Below are positions 16,917-24,141 of a DNA stretch of 25,393 nt, piece after piece. Under the pieces are notes generated by a model. The model saw only the letters and a program-made list of their open reading frames with translations. It did no database searches and was not told the origin of the DNA. The stretch spans positions 1,012 through 26,404 of the forward strand of contig DHOL01000074.1 of the NCBI GenBank assembly GCA_002410755.1. The letters are read 5' to 3'. Every line of letters begins with the position of its first letter. The stretch's first letter is position 1. The translations under genes were made by a program, and so were the position numbers. The DNA is from Ruminococcaceae bacterium UBA5391. Lineage in GTDB: Bacteria > Bacillota > Clostridia > Oscillospirales > Acutalibacteraceae.

Positions 16917-18637
16917 TAAGCAATTGCCCCTTCTTTCTGGATTTCGTAAATATCACGGTAAATCCTGTTATGAGCGAGCAGGATATCATGGGTTCCGACT
17001 TCGTTGATTTTTCCGTCTTCAAGCACAATAATCCGGTCGGCATGCTCAATGGAATTGATACGCTGAGAAATAATAAGGATGGTCGTTCCCCTAAGCTGTG
17101 CTAAGCCTGCGCGGATTCTGGCTTCCGTAGCAGTATCTACGGCACTGGTGGAATCATCTAAAATCAGTATCTTAGGGTGTTTCAGCAAAGCCCGGGCGAT
17201 ACAGAGGCGCTGCTTCTGGCCTCCGGAGAGATTGACGCCTCCCTGGCTGAGGTCGGTGTCATACCCCTCCGGCATTCGGGAGAGAAATTCATCCACACAG
17301 GCAGTCCGGCAGGCCCAGTCCAGTTCTTCTTGTGTCGCCTCAGGATTTCCCCATTTGAGGTTTTCCCGTATCGTACCAGAAAACAGCGTATTCTTTTGAA
17401 GCACCATCCCAACGGCATCCCTTAGGTAGGCGACAGGGTATTCCCTCACATCATGGCCATCAATTTTAAGGCTTCCGGAGCCTACGTCATACAGGCGTGG
17501 AATCAGCTGAACCAAAGAAGATTTTGCTGCCCCTGTTCCGCCAATGATTCCCACTGTTTGGCCTGCATCAATGTGCAGGCAGATATCAGACAACACATCC
17601 CGCTTTGCTGTTTTCCGGTATTTAAAAGATACATGGTCAAAATCAATGGAGCCATGCTCCACTTTCACCTGCTCTGTGCCACCTACAATATCAACAGGTT
17701 CATCCAGGACTTCCAAAATACGGTTTGCCGACGTTGTTGAGCGGCTAAGCATCAAAAATACATTGGATATCATCATCAAAGAATTCAGGATTTGCAGGAC
17801 ATAACTCAGAAATCCGGTAAGAGCCCCTACTTTCATTGAGCCAATATGAATTAAATTTCCGCCAAACCACAGAATGCAGAGGATTGTAGCATACATCACA
17901 AACTGGAAGCATGGAAGGTTCAGGGAAGCGTAATGGAAGGCCTGTTCTGAAGAGTTGCAGAACGCTCCATTTACATTTTCAAATTTCTGATTTTCATTTT
18001 TTCCCCGTACAAATGATTTGACGGTGCGAATGGCAATTAGATTTTCCTGGACGACGGAATTCAGTTTGTCCAGTGCTTTCTGCATTTTCCCATACAAAGG
18101 GCCAATCTTTCTGAAAATCAGGAAAAGGCAAATGCCAAGGATAGGCATGGCAATAAGAAAAACGATGGCAAGCTGCGGACTCATCAGGATAGACATGGAG
18201 AGTGCCATTATCATCATGATCGGCCCGCGCACCATGGGGCGTAGTCCATTGCAGATTGTATTTTGCAGGATGGTAATATCACTTGTGAGTCTTGTAATCA
18301 GGGAAGGGGTATTAAAGTGGTCCAAATTGGAAAAGGAAAAACTCTGCACTTTGCGGTATTCGTCTTCCCGCAGGGCGGCACCAAATCTCTGACCGGCGCG
18401 TGCAGCAAAGCGGGCATAAAAAAGGCCGAGAACCAGTGAAATCATGGAACAGAAAATCATCAGGAAACTTCGCTGCAAAATATAGCTTTTGTTGCGTTGC
18501 GCAACACCGACGTCAATAATACTTGCCATAATCATTGGAATAATCAGCTCGAATGTCGCTTCAAAAGAAACACAGACAGTGCTGATGATAAAATCCTTTT
18601 TCGTCTTTATAAAATACTTCCGGAATCGTTTCAGCAT
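16916..18637 (-). CDS. ABC exporter subunit with degenerate ATP site (heterodimer partner 1)
   Basis: The protein has 573 residues, with a six-helix membrane domain (about 15-295) and an ATPase domain. Its ATPase departs from the consensus at three places: Walker A is GGTGAAKS (A in place of the final glycine, residue 371), the catalytic glutamate after Walker B is aspartate (LILDD, D495), and the H-loop histidine is glutamine (SQR, Q525). The signature LSGGQ (470-474) is intact. This pattern is the hallmark of the non-hydrolysing site in heterodimeric exporters such as TM287/288 and BmrCD. GGAGGG precedes the ATG. It lies 24 bases after the MarR gene, so the pair is probably induced when MarR leaves DNA. 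Confidence 0.92.
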   Translation of the reverse strand: MLKRFRKYFIKTKKDFIISTVCVSFEATFELIIPMIMASIIDVGVAQRNKSYILQRSFLMIFCSMISLVLGLFYARFAARAGQRFGAALREDEYRKVQSFSFSNLDHFNTPSLITRLTSDITILQNTICNGLRPMVRGPIMMIMALSMSILMSPQLAIVFLIAMPILGICLFLIFRKIGPLYGKMQKALDKLNSVVQENLIAIRTVKSFVRGKNENQKFENVNGAFCNSSEQAFHYASLNLPCFQFVMYATILCILWFGGNLIHIGSMKVGALTGFLSYVLQILNSLMMISNVFLMLSRSTTSANRILEVLDEPVDIVGGTEQVKVEHGSIDFDHVSFKYRKTAKRDVLSDICLHIDAGQTVGIIGGTGAAKSSLVQLIPRLYDVGSGSLKIDGHDVREYPVAYLRDAVGMVLQKNTLFSGTIRENLKWGNPEATQEELDWACRTACVDEFLSRMPEGYDTDLSQGGVNLSGGQKQRLCIARALLKHPKILILDDSTSAVDTATEARIRAGLAQLRGTTILIISQRINSIEHADRIIVLEDGKINEVGTHDILLAHNRIYRDIYEIQKEGAIA

Positions 18638-18661
18638 GTAATCCCTCCAAAGAAACAGAGT

Positions 18662-19090
18662 TCAGGTAAGGTCCTTCCCAGTCAGATTTCGGTACATCCG
18701 GCACAAAAAATCGAGCATTTGGCCTTGTTCCTGCTGAGAGAAGCCACAGAATGAAATCTTGTCCACAAGGCTACTGATTTGTAGCCACTGCCCAAAGGCT
18801 TTTTGCCCTTTGTCTGTAATAGAAACACAATCGGCCCGTTTCCGCTCGTTGTAATTTGACTTGCGGATCAAACCGGCCTGCTCCATTTTAGCGAGGATTT
18901 GAGAAATTGTAGCAGGCTCAATATCCAATGCTTCTGCAATATCCTTTTGCATACACTTACTGTGCTCCGATAGATAGGCCAGAACTTTTGGCTGGCCGGG
19001 AAGAAGGCCGATTTTATAGATTTCCGGTCTGATTCTGTCCTTACGGGCCTTAGTTGTTTGTATCAGGGCTTTATGAATGGTAACCAGCAT
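18662..19090 (-). CDS. MarR family transcriptional regulator
   Basis: The protein has 142 residues and a winged helix-turn-helix fold. The recognition region is MQKDIAEALDIEPATISQILAKMEQAGLI and the wing is KSNYNERKRADCVSITDKG, both typical of MarR. AGGAAGGAA on the minus strand lies about nine bases before the ATG at 19090. It is the first gene of an operon with the two ABC exporter genes, so it most likely represses its own promoter and is released by a transported compound. The ligand is unknown. Two cysteines (C46, C87) are present, but whether they sense oxidation cannot be told. Confidence 0.92.
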   Translation of the reverse strand: MLVTIHKALIQTTKARKDRIRPEIYKIGLLPGQPKVLAYLSEHSKCMQKDIAEALDIEPATISQILAKMEQAGLIRKSNYNERKRADCVSITDKGQKAFGQWLQISSLVDKISFCGFSQQEQGQMLDFLCRMYRNLTGKDLT

Positions 19091-19155
19091 GGCAATGTTC
19101 CTTCCTGTAAAATTAGCTTCTTAACAATTCGTATCCTAACTATAATGCATCTCTT

Positions 19156-19184
19156 ATTCTATATCCGACCGGATAACCCGTCAA
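19156..19184 (-). promoter_or_regulatory. Sigma-A promoter with MarR-type palindrome in its spacer
   Basis: On the minus strand TTGACG (19184-19179) and TAGAAT (19161-19156) are 17 bases apart. The spacer contains TATCCG-AC-CGGATA on the plus strand (19162-19175), arms of six bases with perfect symmetry. A repressor bound there would block RNA polymerase. The start of transcription would be about 19149, 59 bases before the MarR start codon. Confidence 0.75.
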
Positions 19185-19225
19185 TCTTTAAGATACGATT
19201 TTTTTCGTCTTATTTGCCAAAAGCA

Positions 19226-19255
19226 GGGAGGCCTGACTGGATGGTCAGACCTCCC
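19226..19255 (-). terminator. Hairpin terminator after the L,D-transpeptidase gene
   Basis: GGGAGGCCTGAC (19226-19237) pairs with GTCAGACCTCCC (19244-19255) with one mismatch and a 6-base loop. On the minus strand four T's follow after three bases, so the T-run is short. Confidence 0.6.
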
Positions 19256-19332
19256 ATGAAATGAGAAGATCGTTCTTTCACTTTTATTTTATAAGCTGTG
19301 ATGATATTTTGATTCGGTGCAGCATAAGAATT

Positions 19333-20178
19333 TCACTTGATTACTACTTTTGTACCGTCCGAAATATGGTAGTAAATCCACTTTGCGTCGTTAAAAGCAA
19401 GGCGGATACAACCATGCGAGGCAACCGTGCCAAGTTTGGCCGCTTCAGCAGGTTCAATTTCATAATGCTCATCAAACGGGATGCTGTGGAAAAGATAATC
19501 ACCGTAAAAACGTGTCCAGTAATAACCGCCTTCCTGATCTGTAGAATTGTAAAATGACTTTCCGCGTCCTCCAACGGTGAATGTCCCTTTGGGGGTTGTG
19601 CTGCCTATGCCAGAGGAGCAGAGAAAAGTTTTTATTGTAGTTCCCTTGCTATCAAGCACAAAGACTTTCTGGTTGGCGAGAGAAACCCGGATGCTCAATG
19701 GCTTCTCTACATTGGCAAGTGCTTGCGCGGCGGCATCGTCTATTTGGTCAACATCTAGAAAAGCCCGGCCGCACCAGCCGGTTCTGCCATCCGATGTTTT
19801 GACTTGAACCCATGTACCGTCTGAACTGGATTTTCCCGTGAGCTCCAACCGAGTATTTGCCGGAATGGTGCAAATAAGTTCATTTTCTGTTCCGACACCG
19901 GAGCGAATATTTATCTTATTTGAAGTAACGGCTGTAGAAAGGCTGTTTTTCGCGACGCCATCATTTCTGGAACTTTCGGCGGAACCGGTTTTTCCGGCTG
20001 GCTGACTAACAGGAATGGGATTGCCCTTTTTCCCCGAAGCATTCAGAAAGATAACCGTGCTTACACTGGCTACAATTATGATCAAAGCCACAAGAAAGAT
20101 CACAGTTTTGAAATGTCGTTTTCCTCCGGGCCTGCTGTTGAAACTGGAATCATAGTGTCCATTCATAGAAGGATTCAT
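19333..20178 (-). CDS. Membrane-anchored L,D-transpeptidase with SH3b domain
   Basis: The protein has 281 residues. After a short cytoplasmic part it has one membrane segment (residues 24-46, TVIFLVALIIIVASVSTVIFL), a low-complexity linker, a bacterial SH3 domain (about 85-145; KINIRSGVG, WVQVKTSDGRTGWCG), then a YkuD catalytic domain (about 158-281). The active-site motif is SHGCIRL with the nucleophile C257 and H255. Such enzymes act outside the membrane, making 3-3 peptidoglycan cross-links or attaching molecules to the wall. Two starts are possible: ATG at 20178, which directly touches GAAAGG, or 20166, twelve bases beyond it; the choice removes four residues. The gene stands alone, with its own promoter and a leader of about 180 bases. 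Confidence 0.92.
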   Translation of the reverse strand: MNPSMNGHYDSSFNSRPGGKRHFKTVIFLVALIIIVASVSTVIFLNASGKKGNPIPVSQPAGKTGSAESSRNDGVAKNSLSTAVTSNKINIRSGVGTENELICTIPANTRLELTGKSSSDGTWVQVKTSDGRTGWCGRAFLDVDQIDDAAAQALANVEKPLSIRVSLANQKVFVLDSKGTTIKTFLCSSGIGSTTPKGTFTVGGRGKSFYNSTDQEGGYYWTRFYGDYLFHSIPFDEHYEIEPAEAAKLGTVASHGCIRLAFNDAKWIYYHISDGTKVVIK

Positions 20179-20361
20179 CCTTTCAAATCAGTCGTTTATT
20201 TTGAATTTAGTGTCACTCGGCAGTGGTTTATTTCATGTCATGCCTGTCCGCAACTTCTTTGTAATCATAGGCACACTTGCAGCGATACTCTTGCTTTTTC
20301 AGGCAGATTCATATCAACTCTAATATCGGCTTTTCATCTTCTAATAAATCTTTGCACCACG
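20179..20361 (-). other. Long 5' leader of the L,D-transpeptidase gene
   Basis: The 344-base gap between the transpeptidase and MFS genes (20179-20522) contains two divergent promoters. The part next to the transpeptidase is a predicted leader of about 183 bases. It includes small inverted repeats, for example CACT/AGTG around 20215-20225 on the minus strand, and no terminator. I do not recognise a riboswitch; it does not match my recollection of the ydaO (c-di-AMP) motif. Confidence 0.4.
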
Positions 20362-20367
20362 TTTTTT

Positions 20368-20395
20368 ATTATACATCTATACATTAAAATAGCAA
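20368..20395 (-). promoter_or_regulatory. Sigma-A promoter for the L,D-transpeptidase gene
   Basis: On the minus strand TTGCTA (20395-20390) and TATAAT (20373-20368) are 16 bases apart. The -10 box is perfect and the -35 matches 4 of 6 bases. Confidence 0.6.
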
Positions 20396-20440
20396 GCAAA
20401 AACATCTTCTGATAATTCTTCATCCTGCTTTGAAAGGGCC

Positions 20441-20469
20441 TTGACAGATGAATTTAACAGGCATATACT
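20441..20469 (+). promoter_or_regulatory. Strong sigma-A promoter for the MFS-TetR operon
   Basis: TTGACA (20441-20446) and TATACT (20464-20469) are 17 bases apart, an almost perfect sigma-A promoter. Transcription should start near 20476, just ahead of an inverted repeat. Confidence 0.85.
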
Positions 20470-20478
20470 GTTGGATGG

Positions 20479-20502
20479 AAACTAAATAAACTATTTTAGT
20501 TT
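20479..20502. promoter_or_regulatory. Inverted repeat AAACTAAA / TTTAGTTT, candidate TetR operator
   Basis: AAACTAAA (20479-20486) and TTTAGTTT (20495-20502) are exact complements with an 8-base centre. The site lies just downstream of the expected transcription start of the MFS gene and would block elongation or initiation when bound by the TetR protein encoded at the end of the same operon. Confidence 0.6.
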
Positions 20503-20522
20503 TTGAAGTGGAGAGATTTTTT

Positions 20523-21737
20523 ATGGCAGATTATGAGAAAACGGGCGGAACGGCAGGAATCAGCATTATAATGCTTGGCGTTGCTCTTGCCATGAGGCAG
20601 ATGTCTATGTCCATGGTTGCACCATTTATTTCCACATACTGCAAGACGCTGCTGGGTTACACACCATTGCTTGCCGGTCTGGCGCTTGGAATTTTCGGAC
20701 TTACGCAGGCAATTTTTCAGATTCCCTATGGAATGCTCAGCGATCGGTTTGGCAATAAGCCAATCATGGCCTTAGGCCTTTTACAGACTGTTGCAGGCCT
20801 TGTAGTCGCTTTCTTTGCGCAAAATGTCGGACTCCTTATTTTTGCAAGGGCACTCCAGGGCAGCGGCGCAGTAATCGGTGTTGGTTATGCCTGGACGGCC
20901 AGCATTGCCGGGGACAGTATGCGTACCAAAGCCATGGGAACGCTGAGTGCGTTCGTTTCTTTCGGTGCAGCGGCTGCTTTTATCCTCGGTCCAGTTCTCA
21001 GGGGGTTTATGGAAGTCAGGCAGATGTTTTTACTTTGTGCCAGTGCAATTTTCCTCACAGTGCTTTATATTTTCTTCTTTATTAGAGACATTTCCCAAGC
21101 CAGGCCAGATGTGGAACTTCGTGGTTCCGGTATTAAAACATTTTTTCAGAACAGAAAATTAGTCAGTTTTGGCGGAATGGCTTTTTTAAATAATTATATG
21201 ATGATGTCCGTTTTTTTTGCAGTTCCAATTTATTTAAATAGTATTTTGGGCGAAAGCAGGCTGTGGGAAATTTTCGTCCCTGCTATTCCGGTCGCTTTTC
21301 TGGCAATGAAAGCGGCTGTTTCTTTTACAGATAAAGGCTTTGGAAATATAATTCTTTTTCTTGCATTTGTACTGTCCTCAATCAGTGTATTATTTTGCTT
21401 AAACAAATCTTCGGCAGTTTACCTTTCTGTTGGCATGGTGCTATTTCTGTGCGGATATATCGCCATTGCAACCATCCTTGCAGCAGATGTTAACGAGCTG
21501 GCGGACAGTCAACACCGGGGGACGGTAAACGGAATTTATAATTCCATGCAGTTTTTGGGCAATTTTGCGGGGCCTACTGTAACAGGCCTGATCTGGGGTA
21601 CTTCACAGAAAGCGGCGCTCCTGGCGGTTTTCGGTGCAGGTGTGGTCGGGGTCGGGATGGCTGTAAAGCTTCGGGCTGATTCTAAAAAAGAAAACGAGGG
21701 GAGAGGTCCGGCCATTCATGAAACAAAGGATTCTTGA
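20523..21737 (+). CDS. Major facilitator superfamily transporter (drug:H+ antiporter-like)
   Basis: The protein has 404 residues and about twelve membrane segments. The MFS motif A is clear between helices 2 and 3 (GMLSDRFGNKPIM, near residues 72-84), and the fourth-helix motif ARALQGSGAVIGVGYAW resembles motif B with its arginine. These features fit the DHA1 (12-helix) drug efflux group. The start is ATG at 20523, with GTGGAGAG about eight bases upstream; the frame could extend to a GTG at 20508, but that overlaps the ribosome site. The TetR gene begins inside the last 20 bases, so the pump and its regulator are co-translated. The substrate is unknown. Confidence 0.9.
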   Translation: MADYEKTGGTAGISIIMLGVALAMRQMSMSMVAPFISTYCKTLLGYTPLLAGLALGIFGLTQAIFQIPYGMLSDRFGNKPIMALGLLQTVAGLVVAFFAQNVGLLIFARALQGSGAVIGVGYAWTASIAGDSMRTKAMGTLSAFVSFGAAAAFILGPVLRGFMEVRQMFLLCASAIFLTVLYIFFFIRDISQARPDVELRGSGIKTFFQNRKLVSFGGMAFLNNYMMMSVFFAVPIYLNSILGESRLWEIFVPAIPVAFLAMKAAVSFTDKGFGNIILFLAFVLSSISVLFCLNKSSAVYLSVGMVLFLCGYIAIATILAADVNELADSQHRGTVNGIYNSMQFLGNFAGPTVTGLIWGTSQKAALLAVFGAGVVGVGMAVKLRADSKKENEGRGPAIHETKDS

Positions 21738-22272
21738 TACGGCAGCCATGCTGATTCAACAGTATGGGCTGAAAAGATTTACTGTTGATGATATTGCTTC
21801 AGAGCTCCGGATTAGCAAGAAAACCATTTACAAGTATTTCAGGAGCAAGGATGATATTATCAGCGAGTACTTTGACCAATCCATTTCAAGCGACAAAGAC
21901 AGTATTCGGAATACCATGGCAAGACAGGGAAGTATTCTGGAAAGGCTTAAGGCAGTAATTCACTCTTCCCATCGGTATCCGCTTTCCGTTTCGCTTTTGA
22001 ATGAAGTAAAGCGGTTCTATCCTGAGCAGTGGGAAAAAATCGATGGGCTGAAAACCTTTAAAATGCAGTTAATGAAAAACCTGTTGGACGAAGGCGTCGC
22101 GGAGAATATTTTTCGGGAAGACGTCAATTATGCCGTCTTTTTAAGAATGCTTTATGAGATCAGCGACATGTTTACGGATTATGACTTCCTTTTGCAGAAC
22201 AGGCTTAAAACCAGCGAAGCAATCGATGAGTCCCTTAAAATTATCTTGTATGGTGCCATTAAAAAGCAATGA
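21718..22272 (+). CDS. TetR/AcrR family transcriptional regulator
   Basis: The protein has 184 residues. The N-terminal helix-turn-helix (about 10-50) is FTVDDIASELRISKKTIYKYFRSKDDII, typical of TetR. The C-terminal part is helical and diverged, as usual for ligand-binding halves of this family. GGGAGAGG lies upstream of the ATG, inside the end of the MFS gene. It most likely represses the MFS operon through the inverted repeat at 20479-20502, and so autoregulates. The inducing ligand cannot be inferred. Confidence 0.92.
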   Translation: MKQRILDTAAMLIQQYGLKRFTVDDIASELRISKKTIYKYFRSKDDIISEYFDQSISSDKDSIRNTMARQGSILERLKAVIHSSHRYPLSVSLLNEVKRFYPEQWEKIDGLKTFKMQLMKNLLDEGVAENIFREDVNYAVFLRMLYEISDMFTDYDFLLQNRLKTSEAIDESLKIILYGAIKKQ

Positions 22273-22291
22273 ATTTTATAGAATTTTATAG

Positions 22292-22335
22292 GGGAGTCTT
22301 GGTTCCTGTGGTCCCGCACAGAAGCCAAGACTCCC
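22292..22335. terminator. Hairpin between convergent TetR and znuA genes
   Basis: GGGAGTCTTGG (22292-22302) pairs perfectly with CCAAGACTCCC (22325-22335), with a further TGTG/CACA pair inside. Only three T's follow on the plus strand, so its termination strength is uncertain. It lies between the two convergent stops and can serve both. Confidence 0.65.
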
Positions 22336-22364
22336 TTTATAAATCTACTGTCAGAATGACAATG

Positions 22365-23342
22365 TTATTTTTCTTGCAGGCTACTGTAAATTTTGCTCAA
22401 ATCGCTTTGTATCCGTTCAAGGTAGCTTTTATCATCTTCATTGCTTTCTACAGTATAGATCGTTTCAACTTTTGCACCAACTTCGTTTCCCAGTGTTTTG
22501 GAAACTTCAGGGCTTGCCATGTCCTCAGCAAAAACAGTCTTTACGTTGTGGCTTTTGCAGAACTGAATTAACTGAGCCAGTTGCTGGGCGCTTGGCTCGC
22601 CTTCTGCATAGATATCCTCCACACTGTTCTGCTCCAGCCCAAAATCACGGCACAGATATCCGAATGCAGCATGGCCTGTTACAAAACTTTTCTTCTTGAC
22701 AGATATGAATTTTTTCTGATATTCTTGATAGAGGTTATCCAGCTTTGCGACAAATTCTTTGCAGTTTTCTTCATAGTAATTGCGGTTCGAGGGGTCGGCC
22801 TTTACAAGCCCATCTCTAATGTTTTCGACTTCTGCTTTAGCCCCTTTCAGGCTGAGCCAGATATGTGGGTCATATTGCCCGTGCTCTTTTTCTGTACTGT
22901 CATCGGTATTTTTAATCGGTTCTGCCCCTTTGGAAGCTTCGACAACAACCAGCCCCGGATTGTTGGCGGACTGGACGGCTCTTTCTGCCCAAGTTTCCAT
23001 GCCGAGCCCGTTGTAGACAAACACCTTTGCTGTACTGAGGCCGACAAGGTCCTGCGCTTTCGGTTCAAAATCGTGCGGTTCCATCCCATCCGGTATGATG
23101 GTAGAAATCTCGATTTTGTCTTTTCCGACAGCTTCTGTAAATTCCTTCATTGCGTTAAAAGTGACAGAGACCTTCAGCTTTCCTACGGCAGCCGAACCAG
23201 CCTGTGGCAGAGAGGCGATATTCTGCGCAGACTGAGGCTGCCCTGCGGAGGAGCCGGCCTCTGTGCCTTTGCTACAGGCACAGAGGCCAGTACTAAGAAT
23301 AGTTACTGCACATAATAGAATGGCTATGGAACGCTTAAGCAT
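22365..23342 (-). CDS. znuA: Zinc ABC transporter substrate-binding lipoprotein
   Basis: The protein has 325 residues. It is the extracellular zinc receptor of a ZnuABC/AdcABC-type importer. A lipoprotein signal (MLKRSIAILLCAVTILSTGLCAC) has a lipobox cysteine at 21 or 23. The cluster A-1 metal ligands are visible: histidines in GMEPHDFEP, DPHIWLS and TGHAAFGY, and an acidic ligand in FAEDMASPEV. The histidine-rich loop of many ZnuA proteins is nearly absent (only EKEHGQYDPH). The frame extends to 23387, but GGAGGT about eight bases before the ATG at 23342, and the signal peptide, fix the start there. It is divergent from znuCB. Zinc is the most likely metal; manganese cannot be fully excluded. 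Confidence 0.9.
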   Translation of the reverse strand: MLKRSIAILLCAVTILSTGLCACSKGTEAGSSAGQPQSAQNIASLPQAGSAAVGKLKVSVTFNAMKEFTEAVGKDKIEISTIIPDGMEPHDFEPKAQDLVGLSTAKVFVYNGLGMETWAERAVQSANNPGLVVVEASKGAEPIKNTDDSTEKEHGQYDPHIWLSLKGAKAEVENIRDGLVKADPSNRNYYEENCKEFVAKLDNLYQEYQKKFISVKKKSFVTGHAAFGYLCRDFGLEQNSVEDIYAEGEPSAQQLAQLIQFCKSHNVKTVFAEDMASPEVSKTLGNEVGAKVETIYTVESNEDDKSYLERIQSDLSKIYSSLQEK

Positions 23343-23365
23343 GAAAAAAACCTCCAAAAAGTACT

Positions 23366-23386
23366 TGCAAATAACAATCATTTGCA
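23366..23386. promoter_or_regulatory. 21-bp palindrome, probable Zur (zinc repressor) operator
   Basis: TGCAAAT (23366-23372) and ATTTGCA (23380-23386) are exact complements around a 7-base centre. The palindrome covers the expected transcription start of znuA and overlaps the -35 region of a possible znuCB promoter. Its size and place are those of a Fur-family operator, and the flanking genes make Zur the natural choice. Confidence 0.65.
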
Positions 23387-23391
23387 TTTAC

Positions 23392-23420
23392 AATATAATT
23401 CAGCAGATCGCTTTTGTCAA
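23392..23420 (-). promoter_or_regulatory. Sigma-A promoter for znuA, overlapping a plus-strand -10 box
   Basis: On the minus strand TTGACA (23420-23415) and TATATT (23397-23392) are 17 bases apart. On the plus strand TATAAT occupies 23394-23399 and could be the -10 of a divergent znuCB promoter, though its -35 (ATAACA, 23371-23376) is poor. Confidence 0.75.
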
Positions 23421-23453
23421 GAAGTATTTTTATCTGAAAAAGGAGACTTTAGT

Positions 23454-24128
23454 GTGAACAATATGGTTGCAGCAGAAAATCTTAGATTTTCCTATACTGG
23501 TTCATCGCCTTATGTCCTTGACGGGATTAATCTTTTTATTAAAAAAGGGGAGTATGTTTCTGTAATTGGGGAGAATGGGTGTGGGAAAAGTACATTGATG
23601 CGTCTGATTCTCGGCTTTCTAAAGCCGGTTTCGGGAAAAATTGAGTCACATGCAGTTCGGATTGGGTATGTACCACAGAAAAATGAGTTTAATAATTCCG
23701 GCTTTCCCATTACGGTTTACGAGATGCTGGATTCCTACCGTCATCTTTTAAAACTTTCGGACAAGTCAATTCCCGCAAAGAGCATGGAGATGGTTGGCAT
23801 GTCCCGGTTTTCTGGTTCTCTGATGGGAGAGCTGTCCGGCGGGCAGACACAGAAAATCCTGATTGCGCGGGCGCTGATAGGGGAGCCGGATCTGTTGATT
23901 CTAGATGAGCCGTCTACCGGAGTTGATATTGGAAGCCAGAAGGAAATTTATGGTTTCCTAAAAAAGTTAAACCGAGAGAAGCAGGTTACAATTTTTTCAG
24001 TTGAGCATAATCTGGAAGCTGCCATAGCCAATTCTACGATTATTTATCATTTGGTGAATGGAAAAGGGCATTTGTGTTTTCCGCAGCAATACGCGGAAGA
24101 ATATCTGCGGAGCAATAAAATTATATGA
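23454..24128 (+). CDS. znuC: Zinc ABC transporter ATP-binding protein
   Basis: The protein has 224 residues and is the ATPase that drives zinc import with ZnuB. The Walker A motif is GENGCGKS (39-46), the signature is LSGGQ (127-131), Walker B is LLILDE (147-152) and the switch histidine is H185 (SVEHN). The start is GTG at 23454: AAGGAG at 23440-23445 is eight bases upstream. A longer frame to 23382 would cross the operator region and adds non-family residues. Thirteen bases separate it from the permease gene. It is divergent from znuA and shares its regulatory region. Confidence 0.93.
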   Translation: MNNMVAAENLRFSYTGSSPYVLDGINLFIKKGEYVSVIGENGCGKSTLMRLILGFLKPVSGKIESHAVRIGYVPQKNEFNNSGFPITVYEMLDSYRHLLKLSDKSIPAKSMEMVGMSRFSGSLMGELSGGQTQKILIARALIGEPDLLILDEPSTGVDIGSQKEIYGFLKKLNREKQVTIFSVEHNLEAAIANSTIIYHLVNGKGHLCFPQQYAEEYLRSNKII

Positions 24129-24141
24129 ATCGGGTGTTCCT

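Noticed and set aside
20215..20300. Minus-strand frame in the transpeptidase leader reading KKQEYRCKCAYDYKEVADRH, resembling a small Cys protein
   Set aside because: Only about 25 codons after an in-frame stop, no ATG/GTG/TTG start in place and no ribosome site; probably chance.
22271..22290. Tandem copies of GAATTTTATA after the TetR gene
   Set aside because: Only two 10-base AT-rich copies, with no third copy or associated feature; likely chance.
22581..23315. 244-residue open frame on the plus strand, opposite znuA
   Set aside because: It is antisense to a well-supported gene, has no ribosome site, and its sequence shows no family motif; it reflects codon bias of znuA.
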